A stretch of 10,000 bases of DNA, taken from Magnetospirillum sp. (GTDB taxonomy: Bacteria; Pseudomonadota; Alphaproteobacteria; Rhodospirillales; Magnetospirillaceae). Shown here one piece after another: positions 1 to 5,392 of this stretch; position 1 is the first letter of the stretch, and the number at the start of each line of letters is the position of its first letter. The DNA is taken from positions 1 to 10,000 of the forward strand of contig JAIWOG010000027.1 of the NCBI GenBank assembly GCA_020217035.1, given 5' to 3'. The position numbers and the translations under genes are program-made. The notes beneath the pieces are model-generated. The model did no database searches. It was given only the letters and a program-made list of their open reading frames with translations, and was not told where the DNA came from.

Positions 1-416
1 ATGCCGGCTTTTTGCGCTTCGCGACCGATATTCACCTGGATCAGGCAACGCGGTGCCTTGCCGCAACGCTGGATTTCGTCGGCGACAGCGCGGGCCAGCT
101 TGGGACGGTCGATGGTTTCGATGACGTCGAACAAAGCCACCGCGTCGCGCACCTTGTTGGTCTGCAAGGGGCCGATCAGATGCAGTTCGACATCGGCGAA
201 CTCGGTCCGCAAAGCCGGCCATTTCGCCTTGGCTTCCTGCACCCGGTTCTCGCCGAACACCCGCAACCCGGCTTGCAGGAACGGGCGGATGGTGTCCGCA
301 TCGTGGGTCTTCGACACCGCCACCAAGGTGGTGGAGCCCTGGACCCGGCCCGAATCGGCCTCGGCCCGGTCGATGGCGGCCCGGATGGCGGCGATGGCGG
401 CGGCGGCCTCGGACAT
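1..416 (-). CDS. yggS: YggS/PROSC-family pyridoxal-phosphate-binding protein (N-terminal 138 residues; gene runs off the left edge)
   Basis: This cytoplasmic fold-type III PLP-binding protein is known in the family as a PLP carrier that keeps vitamin B6 and amino-acid pools balanced; it is not a classical enzyme. The frame stays open from the ATG at 414-416 to the window edge. Visible motifs are LVAVSKT at residues 31-37, whose Lys36 matches the PLP-binding lysine of the E. coli protein, FGENRVQEAK (54-63) and HLIGPLQTNK (79-88), all family signatures in the expected order and spacing. About 230 residues is usual for the family, so roughly the C-terminal 40% is missing. The start is supported by an AGGAG ribosome site (complement of 426-430). 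The gene diverges from the ThiE-like gene with 27 bp between start codons. Identification is very secure; the physiological role is taken from the family. Confidence 0.95.
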   Translation of the reverse strand, partial: MSEAAAAIAAIRAAIDRAEADSGRVQGSTTLVAVSKTHDADTIRPFLQAGLRVFGENRVQEAKAKWPALRTEFADVELHLIGPLQTNKVRDAVALFDVIETIDRPKLARAVADEIQRCGKAPRCLIQVNIGREAQKAG

Positions 417-437
417 GGCGGCGAACTCCTGTACAAT
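410..437 (+). promoter_or_regulatory. Candidate promoter of the ThiE-like gene, predicting a leaderless mRNA
   Basis: CGGACA (410-415; 4/6 match to the -35 consensus) and TACAAT (432-437; 5/6 match to the -10 consensus) are separated by 16 bp. Transcription would begin about 6-7 nt downstream, at or next to the ATG at 444. There is no good ribosome site before that ATG, only a short G run, which agrees with a leaderless transcript. The -35 box overlaps the first codons of yggS. Confidence 0.4.
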
Positions 438-443
438 CGGGGC

Positions 444-1034
444 ATGACCCTAGCAAAGCCCGGCCACAGCGACAACCTCCCCCCCTTGCCACGCTTGTGG
501 CTGGTGACCGACGCACTGCGCCTGCCCGATCCCCTGGCCGCCATCAACCGGCTGCCGGCGGGCAGCGGCGTGCTGTTCCGACATCACGGCTGGCCAAGAC
601 GTGCCGAAATGGCGCACGCGGTGGCGCGTCTGTGCCGGGTGAAGCGACTGGTTCTGCTGGTCGCCAACGACTGGCGGCTGGCGGCGCAAGTGGGCGCCGC
701 TGGCGTGCATCTGGCGGAAGGACTGGCCCGCTCGGGCCGGGTCGGACCGTGCTTGGGCTGGGTGCGCCGCGGCCGCATCTTGTCGGTGGCGGCGCATTCC
801 GCCCAAGCGCTGCACGCTGCGCGGACCATCGGGGCCGATTTTTGCCTGGTATCGCAAGCCTTCGCCAGCCGCTCGCATCCTGGCCGTGCGCCGCTGGGCG
901 CCAGCCGCTTCGCCACTTTGGCCCGAAACTGCACGATCCCCGTCGTCGCCCTGGGCGGCATGAACCATCGCACCTGGAAACGCCTGCCGCCGGGTTGCGC
1001 TCATGGCTGGGCCGCCATCGACGGCTTGGCCTGA
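444..1034 (+). CDS. ThiE/TenI-like protein (divergent thiamine-phosphate-synthase family, active site degenerate)
   Basis: A 196-residue protein of the ThiE/TenI TIM-barrel family. ThiE joins the pyrimidine and thiazole halves of thiamine; TenI members are aromatases or have unknown roles. Family landmarks appear in order: LWLVTD (18-23), VANDW (73-77, holding the ND pair), AAGVHLAEG (85-93), SVAAHS (114-119), ADFCLVSQAF (131-140), PVVALGGM (166-173) and GWAAIDGL (188-195). Several residues canonical in ThiE look changed: the usual LREK strand reads LFRHHG (44-49), the GQxD metal-binding turn after GVHL reads AEG, and the TxTK phosphate loop is replaced by SRSHPGRAPLG (142-152). Normal synthase activity is therefore doubtful. 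The ATG at 444 is chosen because translation further upstream in this frame would run antisense through yggS. The next gene is convergent. Confidence 0.8.
   Translation: MTLAKPGHSDNLPPLPRLWLVTDALRLPDPLAAINRLPAGSGVLFRHHGWPRRAEMAHAVARLCRVKRLVLLVANDWRLAAQVGAAGVHLAEGLARSGRVGPCLGWVRRGRILSVAAHSAQALHAARTIGADFCLVSQAFASRSHPGRAPLGASRFATLARNCTIPVVALGGMNHRTWKRLPPGCAHGWAAIDGLA
447..475 (-). promoter_or_regulatory. Candidate sigma70-type promoter of yggS, inside the ThiE-like reading frame
   Basis: On the minus strand a TTGTCG -35 box (470-475) lies 17 bp from a TAGGGT -10 box (447-452), which is preceded by an extended-type TGC. A transcript starting near 440 would carry the AGGAG site in a leader of about 25 nt. 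The boxes match consensus only partly (4/6 and 3/6 plus the TG), so this is a candidate by eye. Confidence 0.35.
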
Positions 1035-1037
1035 TCC

Positions 1038-1071
1038 GCAAAGAAAAGGGGCGGCCCCAAGGCCGCCCCTT
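1038..1071 (-). terminator. Rho-independent terminator of the downstream porin
   Basis: A perfect 11-bp stem (AAGGGGCGGCC at 1046-1056 with its complement at 1061-1071) and a 4-nt loop are followed on the minus strand by TTTTCTTT. It lies about 25 bp past the porin stop at 1097. On the plus strand there is no T run after the hairpin, so it should act mainly on the porin transcript, though the hairpin may also help end ThiE-like transcription, whose stop is at 1034. Confidence 0.85.
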
Positions 1072-1096
1072 CCCAAAACAGATCCTTGCGGTTCGA

Positions 1097-2269
1097 TTAA
1101 AACTGCAGGGACAGACCGGTCATGACGGCCCAACCTTCGTTGTGGTTGTTGTCGGCAGTGGTGGTCTTGGCCGATTCGTCGTCGTATTCGGCATGGCCGA
1201 TGGTGGCCAGCAGGTCGACGCCGGCGCCCAGGTTGTACTTGCCCGACACCTGGTAGACTTCGAAGGTGTCTTCGCCACGGGTGGTGATGCTGCCGTTGGC
1301 GGTGGAGCGGAAGTAGTAGACGCCGACGGCCCACGGGCCGGTTTCGTACATCAGGCCCAGATCCCAGGCGTCGCCGGAAGCGGTGTTGTCGTTGGTGACG
1401 CTGTTGACGCCGCCAGCGGCGTTCTGGTTGACGATGCGGTACGAACCACCCAGGGTGAAGCCGGAATAAGCCAGCTGGGTGCCGAACGAGTATTCGTTCG
1501 AACGGCTGGTGGCCTGGGCCAAGTCATAAGACACCCAACCGGCCGAAGCCTTGACGCCGACGCCGGCGACGGTACCGGCATACATGGCGGCGACGCCATA
1601 GATTTCAGCCGCGGCGCTGGTGGTCTGACCATTGGTCTGGTTGAAGACGTTCTGGTTGTCTTCGGCGGCGTTCGGGACATAGGAACCACCGACGGTGAAG
1701 CCGTAGAAGGACGGCGCCACATAGGTGATCTTGTCGGCTTCGGCGTCGGTGTCGATTTCGGTGGTCACGCGGGCGGTGACGTTCGAGGGACGAGCGATGG
1801 CCAGGCCGCCGGTCAGGATGCCGTCGGCGCCAACGTTGCCGGCCGCGTCGGGGGCCATGGTGTGCATCAGCACGGTGCCGTTGGATTCGGTGCCGACGAT
1901 GACCTTACCGAAGCCACCCGAAACATACACATAGGACTTGTCGATCTGGTCGCCGCCGCCAGCGGAATCGGTGTTGCCACCAGCTTCCAGCTCGATGTTG
2001 ATGCCGACTTCCAGGCCGTTGTCCAGCTTGGTCGAGCCCGAGAACCAAATCTCGTTGTCGCCCTTGACGTCGACCGAGCTGGCCGAACCCTGGCCGACAG
2101 TGCCGTTGCTGGTGGCGGCTTCGAAGCTGTCGTCCTGCCAGGCGCCGACAACCCACCACTTGGAATAGCCGCCCAGGCCCAACTTGATCTTTTCAGAGGC
2201 AGTGGCCGAACCGGCGGTGATCATGCCAGCGGCAACCAGCGCGGTGCTGGCGACGAGAATCTTCTTCAT
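1097..2269 (-). CDS. Outer-membrane general porin, copy 1
   Basis: A 390-residue porin forming a trimeric-type beta-barrel channel in the outer membrane. Residues 1-24 are a Sec signal peptide (MKK start, hydrophobic core, ATA cleavage site before SEK). The mature part shows the Gram-negative porin pattern: IWFSGSTKLDNGLEVGI (74-90), GGFGKVIVGTESNG (118-131), alternating aromatic strands such as ITYVAPSFYGF, and a C-terminal GLSLQF ending in the phenylalanine recognised by the Bam machinery. A GAGGGA ribosome site (complement of 2275-2280) precedes the ATG. It is downstream of and closely related to the second porin; the last 45 residues of the two differ at only 6 positions. It has its own terminator and probably its own promoter, so it need not be co-transcribed with copy 2. 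Substrate specificity cannot be read from the sequence. Confidence 0.93.
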   Translation of the reverse strand: MKKILVASTALVAAGMITAGSATASEKIKLGLGGYSKWWVVGAWQDDSFEAATSNGTVGQGSASSVDVKGDNEIWFSGSTKLDNGLEVGINIELEAGGNTDSAGGGDQIDKSYVYVSGGFGKVIVGTESNGTVLMHTMAPDAAGNVGADGILTGGLAIARPSNVTARVTTEIDTDAEADKITYVAPSFYGFTVGGSYVPNAAEDNQNVFNQTNGQTTSAAAEIYGVAAMYAGTVAGVGVKASAGWVSYDLAQATSRSNEYSFGTQLAYSGFTLGGSYRIVNQNAAGGVNSVTNDNTASGDAWDLGLMYETGPWAVGVYYFRSTANGSITTRGEDTFEVYQVSGKYNLGAGVDLLATIGHAEYDDESAKTTTADNNHNEGWAVMTGLSLQF

Positions 2270-2334
2270 GCTTGTCCCTCAATCTTCAGTATGACCGAAA
2301 TTTCAGCAGCGCTTCGTCCGCCTAATTTCAAGGC

Positions 2335-2364
2335 ATGCTATTGCAGCGCGGCGGCAGGGGTCAA
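2335..2364 (-). promoter_or_regulatory. Candidate promoter of porin copy 1
   Basis: On the minus strand TTGACC (2359-2364; 5/6) and TAGCAT (2335-2340; 4/6) are 18 bp apart, predicting a leader of about 60 nt before the ATG at 2269. The remaining intergenic DNA (2270-2453) contains a short direct repeat GCAACAT (2414-2420 and 2422-2428) upstream of this promoter, which may be a regulator site but is unproven. Confidence 0.35.
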
Positions 2365-2446
2365 TGTGTTGAATCGCCTTGCTGTCACAATGGGGGCGCG
2401 TTGTGGCAAAAGCGCAACATTGCAACATCACGAAACTATTTCAGCC

Positions 2447-2479
2447 AAAAGAAAAGGGGCGGCCCAAAGGCCGCCCCTT
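2447..2479 (-). terminator. Rho-independent terminator of porin copy 2
   Basis: A perfect 11-bp stem (2454-2464 with 2469-2479) has the same arm sequence as the copy 1 terminator; only the 4-nt loop differs. It is followed on the minus strand by TTCTTTT. It lies about 25 bp past the stop of copy 2 and separates the two porin transcripts. Confidence 0.88.
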
Positions 2480-2504
2480 CCCTAACCAAGTCCCTGAAGT
2501 TCGA

Positions 2505-3695
2505 TTAGAACTGCAGCGACAGACCGGTCATGACGGTCCAACCTTCGTTGTGGTTGTTGTCGGCATTGGTGGTCTTGGCCGATTCGTCGTCGTACTCGAT
2601 GTGGCCGATGGAGGCCAGGACGTCGACGCCAGCGCCCATGTTGTACTTACCGGACAACTGGTAGGCGGTGATTTCGTCTTCGCCGACGCCGGTCCCGGCG
2701 GTGGTGCTGCCGTTGACCTTCGAGTTGAAGTAAGCCAGCGACACGGCATACGGGCCGGTGGCGTACTGCAGACCGATATCCCAGCCATAGCCGGAAGCGG
2801 TGGTCGGGTTGGTGACGCTGTTGACGCCGCCCGAGGCGTTCTGGTTCACGTCGCGATACGAACCGCCCAGGGTGAAGCCAGCGTAGGACAGCTGGGTACC
2901 GAAAGCGTATTCGTTCGAGCGCGAGGTGCCCTGAGCGATGTCATAAGTGACCCAACCGGCCGACACCTTGACGCCGACGCCACCGAAGGTGTTGGCGTAC
3001 AGAGCGCCGACGCCGTAGATTTCCGAAGCGGCCGGAGCGGTCTGACCAGTGGTCTGGTTGAAGACGTTCTGGTTGTCTTCGTTGGCGTTCGGGACGTAGG
3101 TGGCACCCAGGGTCAGGCCGTAGAAGGCCGGAGCGACATAGGTGATCTTGTCGGCGTCGCCGTCGGTGATGATGGCGGTGGTGTTGCCGTTCGGCAGGGA
3201 AGTGACGTTCGAGGGCTTGGCGATGGCCAGGTTGCCCATCATCACGCCGCCTTCGTTCCAGTTGCCAGCGGCATCCGGAGCGGTGACGTGCAGCAGGTAG
3301 GTGCCGTTGTTTTCGGTACCGACGATGACCTTACCGAAGCCGCCTTCGACCCAGACGTAGGATTCGTCGATGGTGTCGCCGCTGACGGTGTCGGTGGTGC
3401 CACCAGCGCGCAGCTGCATGTCGATGCCGACCTTCAGGCCGTTGTCCAGGGTGGTCGAGCCACCGAACCAGACTTCGTTTTCACCCTTGACGTCGACCGA
3501 GCTGGCCGAACCCTGGCCGTCACCGGCAGCGGTGCTGGTGGCGGATTCGAACGAATCGTCCTGCCAGGCGCCGACGACCCACCACTTGGAATAGCCGCCC
3601 AGGTTCAGCTTGATCTTTTCCGAAGCGGCGGCCGAACCGGCGGTGATCATGCCGGCGGCGACCAGCGCGGTGCTGGCAACGAGAATCTTCTTCAT
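2505..3695 (-). CDS. Outer-membrane general porin, copy 2
   Basis: A 396-residue paralogue of the adjacent porin. The 24-residue signal peptide differs from copy 1 at one residue (AAA instead of ATA before SEK). Family patterns are present again: VWFGGSTTLDNGLKVGI, GGFGKVIVGTENNG, ITYVAPAFYGL, and a terminal GLSLQF with C-terminal phenylalanine. Differences gather in presumed loops and near the pore: LEVGINIELEAGG in copy 1 reads LKVGIDMQLRAGG here, and the segment after PSNVT is longer. The change in charge may mean different solute preference, which is inference. An AGGAG ribosome site (complement of 3701-3705) precedes the ATG. It diverges from the TPR gene at 3920 across a 224-bp region. 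Confidence 0.93.
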   Translation of the reverse strand: MKKILVASTALVAAGMITAGSAAASEKIKLNLGGYSKWWVVGAWQDDSFESATSTAAGDGQGSASSVDVKGENEVWFGGSTTLDNGLKVGIDMQLRAGGTTDTVSGDTIDESYVWVEGGFGKVIVGTENNGTYLLHVTAPDAAGNWNEGGVMMGNLAIAKPSNVTSLPNGNTTAIITDGDADKITYVAPAFYGLTLGATYVPNANEDNQNVFNQTTGQTAPAASEIYGVGALYANTFGGVGVKVSAGWVTYDIAQGTSRSNEYAFGTQLSYAGFTLGGSYRDVNQNASGGVNSVTNPTTASGYGWDIGLQYATGPYAVSLAYFNSKVNGSTTAGTGVGEDEITAYQLSGKYNMGAGVDVLASIGHIEYDDESAKTTNADNNHNEGWTVMTGLSLQF

Positions 3696-3726
3696 GTGAA
3701 CTCCTCTCTATGTAACTCGCGGAACC

Positions 3727-3744
3727 GGCCGACATTGACCGGCC
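3727..3744. promoter_or_regulatory. Inverted repeat in the leader region of porin copy 2
   Basis: GGCCG (3727-3731) and CGGCC (3740-3744) flank an 8-nt spacer, about 30 bp upstream of the porin ATG. In RNA this would be a small GC hairpin before the ribosome site; as DNA it could be a protein site. Only the symmetry is seen. The rest of the 3696-3919 gap contains no open frame worth reporting. Confidence 0.35.
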
Positions 3745-3790
3745 ACGACATTCCATATGAACGAACGTGGAGCATAGGGCCATGGCTCCC

Positions 3791-3805
3791 CCTTGACCGT
3801 CAAGG
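3791..3805. promoter_or_regulatory. 15-bp palindrome between porin copy 2 and the divergent TPR gene (operator candidate)
   Basis: CCTTGAC-C-GTCAAGG is a perfect 7-bp inverted repeat around one central base, located about 95 bp upstream of the porin start and 115 bp upstream of the TPR gene start. Read on the minus strand it contains TTGACG, a good -35 box, but no convincing -10 box lies at the right distance. It could bind a dimeric regulator controlling one or both genes. The regulator is unknown. Confidence 0.4.
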
Positions 3806-3919
3806 TTTAGGAAGACATGGTTGTGACGTTGCATCCCCACTGTGTTCTTCATGCAACACTTTTGCTCGCGGGTGCGAAATGATGTAGCTTGGACAAAGTC
3901 GCTATTTTCGGATCCTCCC

Positions 3920-5392
3920 ATGCCCGCCGCCCCGTCGCCCCGCGTTGTCCTGGCCTATCGATCCCTGGAGGCGGGACGGTTCGCCGAAGCGGAAAACCAG
4001 TTCCGCCAGGCCCTGCTGTTGCAACCCGCCGATCCCGCGGCCCTGAGCGGCATGGGCATGACCTTGCTGCGCCAGGACAAGAAGCCCGAGGCCCGCCCCT
4101 TCCTGGAACGCGCCGCCGCCGCCCTGCCCAAGGATGCCGGCAGCGCCGCCAACCTGGGGGCGCTGCTGATCGAGTTGGGCGACCACGCGGCGGCGGAAGG
4201 CCACCTGCGCCGCGCCACCCGTCTGGCCCCGTCCTTGGCGGCGGCGTGGAACAACCTGGGACGGGTTCTGATGCACCTGGACCGGCTGGACGAAGCCGAG
4301 ACGGTACTGCGCAAGGGATTGTCCCTCGCCCCCGATTACGCCCAATGCCGGGACAATTGGCGCCAGACCCAGGATGTTCGCCTGCATCGCCTGGAAGAGG
4401 CCGGGCGCTATGACGAAGCGGTGGCCGAAGCGTCCAAGGCCCTGACCCTGGATCCCCACTGGCAACGCATTCGCTATTTCCGCGCCTGCAACCTGCTGCG
4501 CCTGCGGCGCTTCGCCGAGGGCTGGCGCGATTACCAAACCACCTACGACGACGTCGAGACGTTGCCGTATCCCCGGTGGGACGGCACTTCCCTGCCCCCC
4601 GGGCGGTCGCTGTTGATCCGGGCCGAACAGGGGATCGGCGAACAAGTGATGTTCGCCCGCCTGCCCCTGGCCGCCCAAACCGTGTGTCCCCAGGTGGTGG
4701 CGGAATGCGACAAGCGCATGGTGGCGCTGATGAAGCGTTCCGCCCCCCATGTCCGCTGGGTGCCGTGGACCCAGCCCGCCGACCCGGCCCTGCGCGATCC
4801 CACCATCGCCGCCCAGATCCCCTTGGGACAGATCCCCGGATTGTTCGATCCCTTCGGCGACGGCGGCCCGGTGCTGGTGCCCGACGCCGCCCGGCTCGCG
4901 CATTTCAAAAGCCGTTTCGGCGGCGACAAGCCGCTGGTGGGACTGAGCTGGGCCAGCGGCCGCTCGCCCGCCGCCCAGCGCAAGGCGGTGCCGGCCGCAA
5001 GCCTGCGGCCGTTGCTGGAACGGGTCGATGCCCGCTTCGTCGTCCTGCAATACGAACCCATGGCCGAGGACGTCGCCATCCTGCGGTCCTGCGGCGCCGA
5101 GGTGGTCCTGTCCGACATCGACCCGATGGTCGACCTGGACGGATTCGCCGCCCTGACCGCCGCCTGCGACCATGTGGTCACCATTTCCAACGCCGCCGCC
5201 CATTTCGCCGGGGCGCTGGGGGTGGAGACCTCGCTGCTGTTGTCGCCCTATCCGCTGTGGCACTGGTTCGCCCAGGGCGACGACTGCCCGTGGTACGCCA
5301 GCGTCACCGCCTGGCGGCAGCAACGCGGCACGAACTGGGAAGACTTGCTGGATCAACTGGCCGCCAGACTGGCCGACACACTTAATCCTTAG
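3920..5392 (+). CDS. TPR protein with C-terminal GT9-like glycosyltransferase domain, copy 1
   Basis: A 490-residue, presumably cytoplasmic protein without signal peptide. About residues 7-138 are TPR repeats (for example AGRFAEAENQFRQALLLQP, then NNLGRVLMHLDRLDEAETVL), with a further repeat at 160-180. From about 218 the chain resembles a GT-B/GT9 (heptosyltransferase-like) domain: RWDG (219-222), RAEQGIGEQVMFAR (234-247), ECDKR (262-266), LVGLSW (339-344), LQYEP (376-380) and TISNAAAHFAGALG (421-434), the last matching the nucleotide-sugar-binding end of GT9 enzymes. Such fusions occur in polysaccharide and flagellin-glycosylation loci; acceptor and donor are unknown. The ATG at 3920 is preferred because earlier starts lie in the porin regulatory region and lack a ribosome site, though the site before 3920 is also poor. 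Its last 11 bp overlap the next gene tail to tail. Confidence 0.85.
   Translation: MPAAPSPRVVLAYRSLEAGRFAEAENQFRQALLLQPADPAALSGMGMTLLRQDKKPEARPFLERAAAALPKDAGSAANLGALLIELGDHAAAEGHLRRATRLAPSLAAAWNNLGRVLMHLDRLDEAETVLRKGLSLAPDYAQCRDNWRQTQDVRLHRLEEAGRYDEAVAEASKALTLDPHWQRIRYFRACNLLRLRRFAEGWRDYQTTYDDVETLPYPRWDGTSLPPGRSLLIRAEQGIGEQVMFARLPLAAQTVCPQVVAECDKRMVALMKRSAPHVRWVPWTQPADPALRDPTIAAQIPLGQIPGLFDPFGDGGPVLVPDAARLAHFKSRFGGDKPLVGLSWASGRSPAAQRKAVPAASLRPLLERVDARFVVLQYEPMAEDVAILRSCGAEVVLSDIDPMVDLDGFAALTAACDHVVTISNAAAHFAGALGVETSLLLSPYPLWHWFAQGDDCPWYASVTAWRQQRGTNWEDLLDQLAARLADTLNP

Larger units (their letters stand above)
1046..3695 (-). repeat. Tandem duplication of a porin gene with its terminator
   Basis: Two units in the same orientation (1046-2269 and 2454-3695) share the whole gene plan, near-identical signal-peptide and C-terminal coding sequence, about the same stop-to-terminator spacing and the same terminator stem. 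The middle of the coding regions and the upstream DNA have diverged. This suggests an older duplication with the ends kept similar by selection or gene conversion. Confidence 0.75.

Noticed and set aside
1046..1071. Terminator hairpin as a plus-strand terminator for the ThiE-like gene
   Set aside because: The hairpin is followed by CCCAAAAC on the plus strand, with no T run; the T run is on the minus side, so it was assigned to the porin.
2414..2428. GCAACAT direct repeat as the start of a CRISPR-like or iterated array
   Set aside because: There are only two 7-bp units one base apart, with no spacer periodicity and no further copies.
497..2485. A 662-codon open frame on the plus strand, and a similar 502-codon one at 2379-3887, opposite the porins
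   Set aside because: They are antisense to clear porin genes. Their long Val/Gly/Asp-rich translations mirror the biased codon use of the porins, and they run through terminators and intergenic DNA without ribosome sites.
3798..3803. TTGACG on the minus strand as the -35 box of porin copy 2
   Set aside because: No hexamer resembling a -10 box is found 16-19 bp downstream; TATGCT is 21 bp away. It was kept only as part of the palindrome.
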